Below are positions 51,274 to 62,268 of a DNA stretch of 64,000 nt, piece after piece; position 1 is the first letter of the stretch; the number at the start of each line of letters is the position of its first letter. This DNA comes from Massilia eburnea (GTDB lineage: Bacteria > Pseudomonadota > Gammaproteobacteria > Burkholderiales > Burkholderiaceae_D): assembly GCF_009720745.1 (NCBI RefSeq), contig NZ_WNKX01000003.1, forward strand, positions 1 through 64,000. The letters are read 5' to 3'. The notes beneath the pieces are model-generated. The model saw only the letters and a list, made by a program, of their open reading frames with translations. It did not search any database and was not told where the DNA came from. The translations under genes and the position numbers were made by a program.

Positions 51274-52113
51274 TTAGTCCCACGCCCTCGCTTGTGAGCG
51301 GTACCCAGTCCAGGTAAAGCCGATGCCTAGCGAAAGCCCGCTATTCTGGCGGAACAGCGGGCTCTCCCGGTTTGCGGCATGCGTGTAGTTTTCATAGCGC
51401 GTAAAGCCAAAGATCCGCCAATCCGGCGTCAACCGGTGGGACAAGCTCACGCCAACGCGCGTCATCATCAGGCCGCCCTTTGCTTCATAAACGGGGCGGG
51501 AGGCGGTCGCGTATTGCGGTGCGACTTCGTAGAAATACTGGTTGAGGCGTGCATTGCCGAAGACTACGCCGAGGTTGGCATCGGCCTGCCATTTCTGGTC
51601 GCTGGCCTGGGTTTCGAATACCACGCGGGGCTCAAAGACGAGGCCCTGGCGCTTGAATCCATTTCCTAATTCAAACGGCGTGCGGAGGGGCAATTCGAAC
51701 CGAACCCGGTTGGGCGCCTTCGGCTCGGTCAGCAAGATCTTCAGGCGCGGCCCGAATTCCAGCAGCGAGTGCAGGTTCGGCATGCCTGAGCGCGCTTCCA
51801 CGTCATTGGAACGGGCCGGGAGCGACAGTGCAAAGCCAAGATCGAGGTCGACACGTTCGCTGTCGAACAATCGGGCGCTCACCCCGGAGCGATCCGCGCG
51901 TAGCACCTTTCCGCGATAGATAAACATCGGCAGTACCAGCCCACGCGAGGAACGGTCAGCGGCGCCCGGATATGCCGGTGTCGACGCGGCGCCGCCGAAC
52001 AAGCCGAGCTCCCATAACGGCAAATCGGGGGCCGGAGCCGCCGTTACCTGCTGGGCGTTGGCCGAGATCATCAAGGCCGACATTGCAATGCCGGCCCAAA
52101 AGCGCTGTTGCAT
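51274..52113 (-). CDS. MipA/OmpV-family outer membrane protein
   Basis: A 279-residue outer-membrane beta-barrel protein. A signal peptide covers about 1-25. WELGLFGGAASTPAYPGAAD, then the strand LPMFIYRGKVLRADRSGVSA, and the last part VGVSLSHRLTPDWRIFGFTR are features of the MipA group, which are scaffold proteins of the outer membrane with unclear roles. The C-terminus does not end in the usual Phe. The ATG at 52113 has GGAG about 9 nt upstream. It is a single gene. Confidence 0.85.
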   Translation of the reverse strand: MQQRFWAGIAMSALMISANAQQVTAAPAPDLPLWELGLFGGAASTPAYPGAADRSSRGLVLPMFIYRGKVLRADRSGVSARLFDSERVDLDLGFALSLPARSNDVEARSGMPNLHSLLEFGPRLKILLTEPKAPNRVRFELPLRTPFELGNGFKRQGLVFEPRVVFETQASDQKWQADANLGVVFGNARLNQYFYEVAPQYATASRPVYEAKGGLMMTRVGVSLSHRLTPDWRIFGFTRYENYTHAANRESPLFRQNSGLSLGIGFTWTGYRSQARAWD

Positions 52114-52204
52114 GCTGAATGCTCCATAAACGACAAAATGAGCCATGCATGATACAGCCAAGCGCAACAATGGCAAAATGGCATTTTTTGTTCGACCGGA
52201 CACT

Positions 52205-52870
52205 ATGACGCGCGCTGCCCTCTTGCCCATCCTGCTCTTCCTTGCTGCCTGTGACCAGCAAGCTGCTGCGCCGGCCGACGGCAATACCATGAGTTGCCAG
52301 ACCGGCGACCTCAAACTTTCCGGAACAGGTGCGCCGGATGTAGGGGTAGCCGCGTTTGGCATCGAGGGGGATACCATCAATGGCTTCGGCCTGAGCCTGA
52401 ATGTCGGGCATGCGGGCAAAGTGCACGAGGTTTCCTCCTCCTTGATGCATTTGCCAATGCGGACCGGCGCTTACGAATTCGAGACGCTCCCGTTTTATAA
52501 CACCCGGACCACGGAGCGCGACCTGCTCAAGGGCTACAACGCCGGCACGTATAGCCAGCAATTTTCACCCGTTGAGAATGATCCTGAGGCCAAGCTCAAG
52601 GTTCAAATCGATAAGATGGTTGTTTCGGATGCGCCACAGCCTGGATTCAAGAAAATCCATGCCGTCGGCCATTTTGAATTCAACGCCGCCGCACTTCCCG
52701 CTTCATCGCCAAGCGATGCTTGCGTCAGCAATGGCATCGCGCGCTCGCTGGAATCAGTGAAGGCAGGCAAACGGCTGTTGCCCCTTTTCGATGCGACGGT
52801 GTGCGGCGCCGAGAAGAAGCACATCCGCTGCGACTTCGACGTGATAGCCGAATTGGCCAAGCTCCAGTAA
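52205..52870 (+). CDS. Putative lipoprotein of unknown function
   Basis: A 221-residue lipoprotein. The N-terminus MTRAALLPILLFLAAC is a short signal with lipobox LAAC (Cys16), so it should be lipid-anchored. The mature part (about 200 residues) has Cys pairs near the end (VCGAEKKHIRCDF) but no family I recognise. I chose the ATG at 52205 because it gives the lipoprotein signal; the frame extends 20 codons upstream. It is divergent from the MipA gene and convergent with an exported unknown. Confidence 0.7.
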   Translation: MTRAALLPILLFLAACDQQAAAPADGNTMSCQTGDLKLSGTGAPDVGVAAFGIEGDTINGFGLSLNVGHAGKVHEVSSSLMHLPMRTGAYEFETLPFYNTRTTERDLLKGYNAGTYSQQFSPVENDPEAKLKVQIDKMVVSDAPQPGFKKIHAVGHFEFNAAALPASSPSDACVSNGIARSLESVKAGKRLLPLFDATVCGAEKKHIRCDFDVIAELAKLQ

Positions 52871-52895
52871 GGAACAGCGGGGCACGCCGATTGGC

Positions 52896-53471
52896 TTAAT
52901 GTTTGCCGCCGTCCGGCGTGAAATCAGCGCTGCGCACTGAGTCTTCGACAAAGGAAAGCTCTGCGATGGTTGAAGCGGAACGTTCCGATGAACTGAATAC
53001 CGTGTAAGTAAAAGTTGCGACTCGGACTTGCTGTGGGCTGACCACGTTAACCAAGTGCCACCAGAAAATAGTGATCGGGGTACCACGTTCAGTCCCCCGC
53101 CTGATGCCTTTGGAAATTGCATTACCGTTTGAGAGTATTTCCGACGCAGGGTATCCAATGCTCGACAGTACCTGCTTGCCGGATAGCGCCCCGGACGACG
53201 ATGGCCGCGTCGCAGTGATGACATTCAACCTGAGCGTAGCAGTATCCTCGCCTGGCTGATAAAAGATACCGCCGCCTTCCGGTTCGTATTCCTCGATCCA
53301 AGGCTCCGGGATGGCGAAAACTACCAGGCCGCCGCGGTAGTGAATCTTCTTCGAGGCCGTTGCGCCTTCTGTCGCCGCGAACGCGTGGCTGGCGCCAATC
53401 ATTGTCGCCATGCTCACAATGAGCCTGCAAACCGAAGCGCGTGCCGCTGAAGCATCAAATATGGAGCGCAT
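52896..53471 (-). CDS. Exported hypothetical protein following the bkd operon
   Basis: A 191-residue protein with an N-terminal signal (about 1-32, ending GASHAFA) and a beta-rich mature part ([20 protein letters not shown], then [20 protein letters not shown]). I recognise no family. The start at 53471 lies inside the lpdA gene (17-nt overlap), so it may be translated from the bkd transcript; an ATG at 53411 is the alternative but would shorten the signal peptide. The pairing with bkd may have no functional meaning. Confidence 0.6.
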   Translation of the reverse strand: MRSIFDASAARASVCRLIVSMATMIGASHAFAATEGATASKKIHYRGGLVVFAIPEPWIEEYEPEGGGIFYQPGEDTATLRLNVITATRPSSSGALSGKQVLSSIGYPASEILSNGNAISKGIRRGTERGTPITIFWWHLVNVVSPQQVRVATFTYTVFSSSERSASTIAELSFVEDSVRSADFTPDGGKH

Positions 53472-54852
53472 GACCCAAGGCACGCAGTGCTGCCTCCTGA
53501 ATTGCTTCGCCCAAGGTTGGGTGGGCGTGGATCGTGCCTGCCACGTCTTCGAGCGTCGCTCCCATTTCGATGGACTGGGCAAATGCGGCGGATAGCTCCG
53601 ACACTGCTTTGCCTACAGCCTGCCAGCCCACGATCAGGTGATTGTCGCGGCGCGCTACCACCCGCACGAAACCGTCTTTCGATTCGAGCGACATGGCGCG
53701 CCCGTTGGCGGCAAACGGGAATAAGGCTTCAATGCAATCGATTCCTTGTGCGCGCGCCGACTGCGGCGTGGCGCCGACCACGACGACTTCCGGATCGGTG
53801 AAGCACACCGCCGCAATAGCTGCAGGGCTGAAATGACGCCGTTTGCCGCTGATGATTTCAGCGACCATTTCGCCTTGCGCCATGGCGCGATGTGCCAGCA
53901 TTGGCTCGCCGGTCACATCGCCGATGGCCCACACGTCGCGCATGGAAGTGCGGCACTGGTCGTCGACCTTGATGAAGTGGCCGTCCATGTCGATACGCAG
54001 TTTTTCCAGGCCAAAGCCGCGCGTGCTTGGGCGCCGCCCAACGGCGACCAGGACCTGGTCCGCCGCCAAAACCGACTCTTCGCCGGTGGCATTCCGGATA
54101 CGCACGGCGCCGCCTTTCTCGTCCAATCCCAGCACCGAGCAGCCGAGGTGGGTTTCCACGCCCAGGCCCTTGAGTGCATTCGCCACAGGTCGGGTCAATT
54201 CGGCATCGTAGGCTGGCAGGATACGGTCTTGCGTTTCCACCACATGGACTTGCGCGCCCAGCTTGGCGTAAGTAATGCCAAGTTCCAGGCCGATATAACC
54301 CGCACCTACCACGACCATTTTGCCCGGCACCGTCTTCGGCGACAGCGCTTCGGTTGCACTGATTACTTTTCCGCCGAATGGCATGAAAGACAGCTCGGTA
54401 GCGTGTGAGCCTGTGGCCAGCAGCAGGTGTTCACAACCGATGCGCTGCGGGCTTTCGCCGTCCCGTAGCACTTCGACAGTCTTGCCATCGACGATATTGG
54501 CCCAGCCTTTGACGACGCGCACACCGCTTTTCTTAAGAAGCGCAGCCACGCCACCGGTCAGGCGCCCGACAATGCCATCTTTCCACAGCACGGTCTGGCC
54601 GATGTCGATGCGCGGCGCCTGCACCGAAATACCAAGCGCCGAGCCGCTCGCGAAATGGCTTGCCTTTTCAAATTCTTCAGCCGCATGGATCAGGGCCTTC
54701 GATGGTATGCAGCCGACATTCAGGCAAGTGCCGCCCAGTTCGCCGGCTTCGACCAGCGTTGTCGGAATGCCCAGCTGGCCGGCGCGGATGGCCGCGATAT
54801 AGCCGCCGGGACCGCCGCCGATCACCAGCAGCGTAGTGGTGTGTTGATTCAT
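53455..54852 (-). CDS. lpdA: Dihydrolipoyl dehydrogenase (E3) of a branched-chain 2-oxoacid dehydrogenase
   Basis: A 465-residue FAD enzyme that reoxidises dihydrolipoamide with NAD. The N-terminal FAD site is [12 protein letters not shown]; the redox disulfide is C43-C48 in [18 protein letters not shown]; the NAD site is [20 protein letters not shown]; and the C-terminal His-Glu dyad is in [16 protein letters not shown]. It lies 3 nt after the E2 gene in the bkd operon, so it is the dedicated E3. Confidence 0.93.
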   Translation of the reverse strand: MNQHTTTLLVIGGGPGGYIAAIRAGQLGIPTTLVEAGELGGTCLNVGCIPSKALIHAAEEFEKASHFASGSALGISVQAPRIDIGQTVLWKDGIVGRLTGGVAALLKKSGVRVVKGWANIVDGKTVEVLRDGESPQRIGCEHLLLATGSHATELSFMPFGGKVISATEALSPKTVPGKMVVVGAGYIGLELGITYAKLGAQVHVVETQDRILPAYDAELTRPVANALKGLGVETHLGCSVLGLDEKGGAVRIRNATGEESVLAADQVLVAVGRRPSTRGFGLEKLRIDMDGHFIKVDDQCRTSMRDVWAIGDVTGEPMLAHRAMAQGEMVAEIISGKRRHFSPAAIAAVCFTDPEVVVVGATPQSARAQGIDCIEALFPFAANGRAMSLESKDGFVRVVARRDNHLIVGWQAVGKAVSELSAAFAQSIEMGATLEDVAGTIHAHPTLGEAIQEAALRALGHALHI

Positions 54853-54855
54853 TGA

Positions 54856-56169
54856 TTACTCCACAAAGAGCATGGCTGGGCATTCAAGCAAACCACGGAT
54901 GGCCTGCACGAATCGGGCGGCGTCCATTCCGTCAACCACCCGGTGGTCGAAGGAAGACGACAGGTTCATCATCTTGCGGATCACCACCGTGCCGTTGCGC
55001 ACCATCGGCCGCTCCACGATCTTGTTGACGCCGATGATGGCCACTTCCGGATGGTTGATCACGGGCGTGGTCACAATGCCGCCCAAGGGTCCCAGGCTGG
55101 AGATGGTGATCGTAGAACCAGACAGTTCGTCGCGCGTGGCCTTGCCAGCACGCGCAGCATCAGCCAGGCGCCCAATCTCTGCGGCGCAGGCCCACATATC
55201 GACAGCCTCTGCGTGCCGCATCACGGACACCATCAAGCCTGAATCGGTCTGTGTCGCGACGCCGAGATGGACGGCGCCGTATTGCGTGACAACACCAGCA
55301 TCATCGTCGAAGCGCGCGTTCATCTGCGGGAACTGGCGCAACGCGACCACCAGCGCGCGCACCAGCAGGGGCAGCACGGTGAGCTTTCCGCGCTCTTTGC
55401 CCCATTGCTCGTTAAGGCGTACGCGCAGGTTTTCAAGTTCGGTCACGTCCACCTCCTCCACGTAGGAGAAGTGCGGAATGCGGCGCTTTGATTCCTGCAT
55501 TTTCTGCGCAATCTTGCGGCGCAGGCCGATCAATGGAACGGCTTGTTCGGTGTTAATCTCGCGGTAACCGCCGGCGGTTGCAGACGGCCCGCCTTGCACG
55601 CCGCGCGCTGCGTAGGAATCCAGGTCATTACTCAGGATGCGCCCTGCCGGGCCTGTGCCGTGCACAAACTGCAGTTCAATCCCCATGTCCCATGCACGCT
55701 TGCGCACGGCCGGCGAAGCGAGCGGACGTTGACCCGGTTCTCGCACAACGCGGGCTGGCGCAGAGGCCGACGCGTGAGTCGACGGCGCGGCTGGTGCAGG
55801 AGCCGGCGCAGGTTTGGCCGCCGGCGCGGCTGGCGATGCTGCGGGCGCCGCGGCCGGAAGCGGTGGTGGCGCCGGCGTCGCCGCCAGGCCTGCCGATCCT
55901 GCGGCTTGCGCTTTCAAATTGCCCGCGCCCTCCACCTCAATATGAATCAGGTCGGCGCCGACTGCCATCACCTGCCCCGCTGCGCAGCCCAGCATGGCCA
56001 CGGTGCCATGGACCGGCGATGGAATTTCAATGGTCGCCTTGTCGGTCATGACGTCGGCCAGGATCATGTCCTCGGTAACGGCATCGCCCACCTTGACATG
56101 CCACATGACCAGCTCAACTTCTGCAATGCCCTCGCCAATATCAGGCATCTTGATGACGTGAATACCCAT
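54856..56169 (-). CDS. bkdB: Branched-chain 2-oxoacid dehydrogenase E2 (dihydrolipoamide acyltransferase)
   Basis: A 437-residue core protein of the complex. The N-terminal lipoyl domain carries K44 in VMTDKATIEIPSPVHG; a Pro/Ala linker (about 100-165) joins it to the E3/E1-binding domain (ASPAVRKRAWDMGIELQFVH, about 175-210) and the catalytic domain (about 215-437) with the active-site phrase SSSFDHRVVDGMDAARF. The ATG at 56169 follows GGAGG by 7 nt. It lies 1 nt behind the E1 beta gene. The substrate is 2-oxoisovalerate, 2-oxo-3-methylvalerate or 2-oxoisocaproate, by operon context. Confidence 0.92.
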   Translation of the reverse strand: MGIHVIKMPDIGEGIAEVELVMWHVKVGDAVTEDMILADVMTDKATIEIPSPVHGTVAMLGCAAGQVMAVGADLIHIEVEGAGNLKAQAAGSAGLAATPAPPPLPAAAPAASPAAPAAKPAPAPAPAAPSTHASASAPARVVREPGQRPLASPAVRKRAWDMGIELQFVHGTGPAGRILSNDLDSYAARGVQGGPSATAGGYREINTEQAVPLIGLRRKIAQKMQESKRRIPHFSYVEEVDVTELENLRVRLNEQWGKERGKLTVLPLLVRALVVALRQFPQMNARFDDDAGVVTQYGAVHLGVATQTDSGLMVSVMRHAEAVDMWACAAEIGRLADAARAGKATRDELSGSTITISSLGPLGGIVTTPVINHPEVAIIGVNKIVERPMVRNGTVVIRKMMNLSSSFDHRVVDGMDAARFVQAIRGLLECPAMLFVE

Positions 56170-56170
56170 C

Positions 56171-57202
56171 TTATGCCTCCACCGCACGTTTGAACGCCGC
56201 GCCAACGCGCGCCGGCCCTGGGAAATACGCCCATTCCTGTGCATGGGGGTAAGGCGTATCCCACCCGGTCACACGTTCAATCGGCGCTTCCAGATGGTAG
56301 AAGCAATGCTCCTGCACCAGCGAGACCAGCTCGGCGCCGAAGCCGCAGGTACGGGTGGCCTCGTGCACCACGACGCAGCGGCCGGTCTTCTTGACCGACT
56401 CGACGATCGTCTCCAGGTCCAGCGGCCACAGGCTGCGCAAGTCAATGATCTCGGCGTCGATGCCGGTCTCGCGCGCCGCAGCCTCGCACACCCACACCAT
56501 GGTGCCGTAAGCGAGCACCGTCAGCTGTTTTCCGGGCCGGAAAATGGCCGCCTTGTCCAGCGGAACGGTGTAATACCCTTCGGGCACCTCCCCCATCGGA
56601 TTCTGCGACCATGGCACCACCGGTTTGTCGTGGTGGCCATCAAATGGACCGTTATACAGGCGCTTAGGCTCGAGGAAGATCACCGGATCGTCGCATTCGA
56701 TCGAAGAAATCAGCAGGCCTTTGGCGTCGTAAGGATTCGACGGCATCACCGTGCGCAAGCCGCACACGTGGGCGAACACGGCTTCCGGGCTTTGGCTGTG
56801 GGTCTGGCCGCCGTAAATGCCGCCGCCGCATGGCGTACGGATGGCAATTGGCGCCGTAAAGTCTCCCGCCGAACGGAAACGCAGCCTTGCCGCTTCCGAC
56901 ACGATCTGGTCATATGCCGGATAAATATAGTCGGCAAACTGGATTTCGATGCAAGGCCGCAGGCCATACGCCCCCATGCCGATCGCCACGCCAACGATGC
57001 CGCCCTCGGAAATCGGCGTATCGAACACGCGCGACTTGCCGTATTTCTTTTGCAGGCCTTCAGTACAGCGGAAAACGCCGCCAAAATAGCCCACGTCCTG
57101 GCCGAAGACCACGACGTTTTCATCCTTCTCCATCATCACGTCCATCGCCGAACGCAGCGCCTGGATCATGGTCATGGATGTCTTTACTATGTTTTCCGCC
57201 AT
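56171..57202 (-). CDS. bkdA2: Branched-chain 2-oxoacid dehydrogenase E1 beta subunit
   Basis: A 343-residue thiamine-diphosphate enzyme subunit. VVVFGQDVGYFGGVFRCTEG, then RVFDTPISEGGIVGVAIGMG and IAIRTPCGGGIYGGQTHSQS are the usual E1-beta marks, and the C-terminal HEATRTCGFGAELVSLVQEH is the standard transketolase C-terminal block. It forms an alpha2beta2 tetramer with the upstream gene, and 1 nt separates the two. Confidence 0.93.
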   Translation of the reverse strand: MAENIVKTSMTMIQALRSAMDVMMEKDENVVVFGQDVGYFGGVFRCTEGLQKKYGKSRVFDTPISEGGIVGVAIGMGAYGLRPCIEIQFADYIYPAYDQIVSEAARLRFRSAGDFTAPIAIRTPCGGGIYGGQTHSQSPEAVFAHVCGLRTVMPSNPYDAKGLLISSIECDDPVIFLEPKRLYNGPFDGHHDKPVVPWSQNPMGEVPEGYYTVPLDKAAIFRPGKQLTVLAYGTMVWVCEAAARETGIDAEIIDLRSLWPLDLETIVESVKKTGRCVVVHEATRTCGFGAELVSLVQEHCFYHLEAPIERVTGWDTPYPHAQEWAYFPGPARVGAAFKRAVEA

Positions 57203-57203
57203 C

Positions 57204-58436
<1,233 letters not shown>

Positions 58437-58531
58437 TCAGATTCCTTCATGTGCGATGGTGTCGCACTAGGAGTGGTCATTCCGGGCGGCTTTGAGCGGG
58501 TAGCTGCGGCCTGCCTGGACTGTGGAACCGC

Positions 58532-58552
58532 CCGCTGTGTTTCGCACAGCGG
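58532..58552. promoter_or_regulatory. Strong inverted repeat upstream of the bkd operon
   Basis: CCGCTGTG-TTTCG-CACAGCGG is a perfect 8-bp inverted repeat with a 5-bp centre, 96 bp upstream of the bkdA1 start. Neither strand shows a U run behind it, so it is not a standard terminator; an operator or an mRNA leader hairpin is likelier. Confidence 0.6.
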
Positions 58553-58572
58553 ACACGAAAAAACATTTCCTC

Positions 58573-58600
58573 AAAAGCAACGCTAGCGTAGCACGCTTTT
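58573..58600. promoter_or_regulatory. Nested palindrome in the bkd divergent promoter
   Basis: ACGCTAGCGT (58580-58589) is a perfect 10-bp palindrome, and AAAAGC (58573-58578) and GCTTTT (58595-58600) form outer complementary arms with unequal spacing. It lies between bkdA1 and the divergent 467-aa gene. This could be an operator. No regulator gene is adjacent. Confidence 0.45.
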
Positions 58601-58668
58601 CCGTTCTCATGAAGCGGAACAGATGTTCAGTAATTAAAGTTTCGTTAATAGCATGCCGTTAACACTGC

Positions 58669-60072
58669 ATGACCTCGATATCGAACCTTTCAAATTGGCA
58701 GCCGGCGGCGCGCTACCCCGTTGCCAGAGCCGTCAATCCGATCGTCGCCAGGCTGGATGCAGCGTCAGGCTTGCAGCCTTCAGCGATCGTGACCCTCAGT
58801 CCCGAAGCCATCGCTGCCGCGTCAGCGCCCATGACGGCCAGCCAGCGCTACCAGGACCTGGGCGCGGACATGCTCAAGCAATTGGGGGCCGGCGCTGTCA
58901 TCCCGCTGGATCACGCCAAATTGCCGGCGGCGCTCGATAACAAGTTTGCCTTGAGTATCACGACACGGAGCGGCGCGAAAGTCGACCTTACGCTGGCCAA
59001 CGCAGGTGACGAAATGATCTACCAGGTCAGCTCGAGCGCCGAGTTGAACGAAGATGAGCGCAAGGCCCTGTCCGAACTGGCCGAGGGCTTCCAGGCTGCC
59101 ATTGATGGAATGGCGGGCTCGGCCCCGCAGGTCAAGCTAGGCGCACTGACCCGGTTTGACAGTAAATTCGTGCAGTCCGTCGACCTTCACGCCCAAGTGG
59201 CTGGCGCCGACTCCGTCTCCCAGACCCTGGATTTCCACATCGACGACGTGGGGCGCAAAGTGAGTATTGGCGGGCCAGACGGAAAGGCTGAAGTGAACGT
59301 CGACACGAGCGCCGTCGACCACTTGGGCACGAGGCAGCAACAGGCAAAAGCCATCAGCAACTACCTGGCCCAGTTCGACCAGGCGCTCGCGCGCGGCCAT
59401 GGCGACAAGAAATTGATGGCGATGTTCAAGGACGCCTTCTCCGATATGAACCGGACGGCCACTGCGGAAAGCCGCGACGAGCTTTTGCGTACGCCAGCCA
59501 GGTGGCAACTCAACGCCGATGACCATGCCACGCTGACCGGCCTCTCCGACTTCAGCGCATCCCTCACCCAGACGCCCAAGTCCAGCAATCCGCTCAAGCC
59601 GCAACAGGAAGACACTTTTTCCTACGACGTCTCGCAAACGACGAAGATTGATGGCCAGTCCCACGACGACCGCAGTATTGGCCAATCCCAGCAGTCGCAC
59701 CTGAGTGCCGAGTACCACACGGCCATTGGCAAATCCGGTCCCCCATTCTTCGACGGTACGCCGCAAACCCAGAATTATGAGTACCATCGCATTGACGATG
59801 GCGCCGGCAGCAAGGTCTCCCTTCACTACCAGTATGGCAAGCTGGCCAAGGCCAGCATGGAACAGATGGCGCGCCAGTCAGAGCACGTGTATACATTCAT
59901 GCTGGGAAAACTGAAATCAGAGAAAGGCACGCCGATCCAGCAGTCGTTCGTACATGACTTGCTGCCGTCGCTCACTTCATTTGATCACCGTAAAGGCGAC
60001 GACTCGCTGAACGACAATATATTCCTGCTCGGCTCGCCAGGGGAAATCGTGGCACGCAAGCAGCAACTCTAA
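58669..60072 (+). CDS. Hypothetical soluble protein
   Basis: A 467-residue protein without a signal peptide or membrane helix. The first part is Ala/Leu rich (TLSPEAIAAASAP then QRYQDLGADMLKQLGAGAVI) and the centre has helices with charged runs; DUF-type features of flagellar-hook or T3SS-like proteins come to mind but I cannot tie it to a family. Regions 300-350 are Ser/Gln/Asp rich and probably disordered. The ATG at 58669 has no clear ribosome-binding site. A membrane protein follows 5 bases downstream, so the two are likely cotranscribed. It is divergent from bkdA1. Confidence 0.6.
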   Translation: MTSISNLSNWQPAARYPVARAVNPIVARLDAASGLQPSAIVTLSPEAIAAASAPMTASQRYQDLGADMLKQLGAGAVIPLDHAKLPAALDNKFALSITTRSGAKVDLTLANAGDEMIYQVSSSAELNEDERKALSELAEGFQAAIDGMAGSAPQVKLGALTRFDSKFVQSVDLHAQVAGADSVSQTLDFHIDDVGRKVSIGGPDGKAEVNVDTSAVDHLGTRQQQAKAISNYLAQFDQALARGHGDKKLMAMFKDAFSDMNRTATAESRDELLRTPARWQLNADDHATLTGLSDFSASLTQTPKSSNPLKPQQEDTFSYDVSQTTKIDGQSHDDRSIGQSQQSHLSAEYHTAIGKSGPPFFDGTPQTQNYEYHRIDDGAGSKVSLHYQYGKLAKASMEQMARQSEHVYTFMLGKLKSEKGTPIQQSFVHDLLPSLTSFDHRKGDDSLNDNIFLLGSPGEIVARKQQL

Positions 60073-60077
60073 CGACG

Positions 60078-61346
60078 ATGAGCCACATCGCGCATGCCAT
60101 TTGGCGGACGCTGGCCGGCCTGGTACTTGCGTTCAGCCTGACACAAGCCGCGCAAGCGGCCACAGAACTCGTGCTCGGGCGCGCCGAAGCGCCTTTGAAC
60201 GGCCCCTGGGCATTCCGCCTGGGAAACGATCCACGCTGGGTCCTGCCTGGATTTGACGACAATGACTGGGAGCGCGTGGACCTTACGCCGGCGCCCGGCG
60301 CGCACGACGGCGATGTCGGCATTCCGGGCTACGTTGCCGGTTGGACTTCGCGCGGCCATCCCGGCCAGTGGGGGCACGCCTGGTATCGCCTTCATGTACG
60401 CTGGAGCGTGCCGGCGGGTTCCGCCGCCGTACTCGTCGGGCCAACCCTGGTGGACAGCGCCTACGAAGTCTACTGGAACGGCCGCAAGCTCGCAGGCATC
60501 GGCGATTTCAGCGCCGATCCACCGCGCGTTTACGGCATCCGCCCCAAGCTGATTCCCCTCGGCGAAAATGCATCAACCGGCGAAGGCGTACTGGCCATTC
60601 ACGTCTACCTGCCCCGCGAGTCGGTCAATGATGCCGAAGCGGGCGGGCTGCATGTAGCGCCGGTTCTCGCTGAATCAACCGCAGCGGCTGCGCGTTATCA
60701 GGTGCAATGGTGGAAGACTTTCTGGGGCTATGCAGTCGACCTGGCGGAACCGCTGGCGCTCCTGGCCTTGGCGCTCTTTGCGCTCGCGCTGCGCCGCTTC
60801 GGGGGTAGCGGGCAGTTCCTTCTCCTTGCCGCCGGCTGCGTCTCGGCGATCGCCGCTTCACGCATCAACCAGCCTTTGTATTATTGGACTGAAGCCGAAA
60901 GTCTGCAGACGATCATCATCGCGCGCTACGTCATATTCAATCCCCTGGCAATCGTCTGCTGGCTGCTCGCCTGCTACCGCCTGGCGGGATTCCGCGAGCG
61001 CCGTCTGGATATCGGCACCTGCGTCCTGGGAATGCTCGTTGGCCTGTCTGCCATTCCCGGCTATGAATTCCCGACGCTCCAAGCCGGGATGCGCGTGGTG
61101 CTGCTCGCGCTTTTCGGCATATCGTGCCTGGGCATAGCGCGGAACGGCCATCTTCGTCCTTTGGCACTCCTCACCGTCCTCACGATGGGAGTGGCTTTGT
61201 TCCCAAGCGAGTTGTCCGCGTTCGGCCTGCCGGGAATCTGGTTTCCATTCGAGGTCGGCGTGTCGCGTACCCAGTACGCTTTGGCGCTCGTAATTCCCCT
61301 TCTGGGCTACTTTATGTACTTGCATGTAAAATCAACGAGACAGTAG
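60078..61346 (+). CDS. Membrane protein with jelly-roll sensor-like domain and 7-8 helices
   Basis: A 422-residue inner-membrane protein. A signal peptide (about 1-27) precedes a periplasmic beta-sandwich (about 35-190) reminiscent of the carbohydrate-binding jelly roll of glycosidases and 7TMR-DISM sensors (GPWAFRLGNDPRWVLPGFDD, LVDSAYEVYWNGRKLAGIGD). Residues 215-415 then hold about seven or eight helices. Unlike sensors such as the 1145-aa hybrid kinase in this window, it has no kinase, GGDEF or other output and ends shortly after the last helix. It may signal through a partner or serve in transport. The next gene follows at 25 bp. Confidence 0.6.
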   Translation: MSHIAHAIWRTLAGLVLAFSLTQAAQAATELVLGRAEAPLNGPWAFRLGNDPRWVLPGFDDNDWERVDLTPAPGAHDGDVGIPGYVAGWTSRGHPGQWGHAWYRLHVRWSVPAGSAAVLVGPTLVDSAYEVYWNGRKLAGIGDFSADPPRVYGIRPKLIPLGENASTGEGVLAIHVYLPRESVNDAEAGGLHVAPVLAESTAAAARYQVQWWKTFWGYAVDLAEPLALLALALFALALRRFGGSGQFLLLAAGCVSAIAASRINQPLYYWTEAESLQTIIIARYVIFNPLAIVCWLLACYRLAGFRERRLDIGTCVLGMLVGLSAIPGYEFPTLQAGMRVVLLALFGISCLGIARNGHLRPLALLTVLTMGVALFPSELSAFGLPGIWFPFEVGVSRTQYALALVIPLLGYFMYLHVKSTRQ

Positions 61347-61371
61347 GCCAGCTCACTCAAGGGACAAACCG

Positions 61372-62259
61372 ATGGTCGACCATATCCTCCAGGCGGACCA
61401 CGCCATGCGCAACTGGGCGGACCCTTCGCCCGATCCCGTGCCTCCGGGCTCCGAGCGCCACTTGCGCATGTTCTGCGAACTGCTGCTGCAAACGCATAAC
61501 CCGTACAAACCCGCGGTGATCGACTGGCCCGAACTGGCGCCGGACGCCTTGCATCGTGTGACTTCGCTGCCGATCTGGGACATCGCCGTGCAGACCGAGG
61601 GGCGCGCCTCCATCCGCGTGCGTACTTTCGCCGGCACAGTGCAAGACCCGCTGCTGCGCCGCGCACTGGATATGGATGCGGATGAAGAGGCGCGCCACAA
61701 GGTCGTCCTTTCCAAACTCGTGGAAGCTTACGGCATCACGCTTGCGCCTGAACCCGACTATCCGCCGCCCGACGATCCGGAATGGGGCTGGCTGGTGACC
61801 GGCTACAGCGAATGCATCGACAGCTTTTTCGCCTTTGGGCTGTTTGCCGCGGCCAAGCGTTCCGGTTTCTTTCCGGTTGAACTGGTGGAAACCTTCGAGC
61901 CGGTCATCCAGGAGGAAGGCCGCCACATCCTCTTCTTCGTCAACTGGGCGGCCTGGTACCGGCGCCAGCTGCCATGGTGGCGGCGTCCGCTCTTTGCGCT
62001 GAAAGTGATGCGCGTGTGGACATTCCTGATCTGGGAGCGCATCGGCATCGCGCGCGGCATCGACGCCGATGGCACGGCCAATGACGCAAATTTCACCATG
62101 ACCGGCTCTTCCGCCGTGGCGGAACCGCTGGAGCCGAAAGCGCTGATTGAGTTGTGCCTTGCCGAAAATGAACGCCGCATGGCCGGCTACGACGAACGCC
62201 TGCTGCGGCCGGAAACCGTGCCGCGCCTGGCGCGGCTGGCACTCAGGTTGCTGCGCTGA
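61372..62259 (+). CDS. Ferritin-like diiron protein
   Basis: A 295-residue soluble helical protein. DADEEARHKVVLSKLVEAYG and FEPVIQEEGRHILFFVNWAA show two ExxH pairs, the iron ligands of a ferritin-like diiron site, with further Glu in VQTEGRAS and GYSECIDSFF. Such proteins are oxidases, hydroxylases or desaturases in many pathways. The N-terminal 60 residues precede the bundle. It is convergent with hpnA, 9 bp between stops, so a role in lipid or hopanoid modification is possible but not shown. Confidence 0.7.
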   Translation: MVDHILQADHAMRNWADPSPDPVPPGSERHLRMFCELLLQTHNPYKPAVIDWPELAPDALHRVTSLPIWDIAVQTEGRASIRVRTFAGTVQDPLLRRALDMDADEEARHKVVLSKLVEAYGITLAPEPDYPPPDDPEWGWLVTGYSECIDSFFAFGLFAAAKRSGFFPVELVETFEPVIQEEGRHILFFVNWAAWYRRQLPWWRRPLFALKVMRVWTFLIWERIGIARGIDADGTANDANFTMTGSSAVAEPLEPKALIELCLAENERRMAGYDERLLRPETVPRLARLALRLLR

Positions 62260-62268
62260 ACCCGGGCT

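Noticed and set aside
58532..58552. Hairpin as intrinsic terminator
   Set aside because: No U run follows the stem on either strand, and it sits upstream of an operon start, not behind a gene end.
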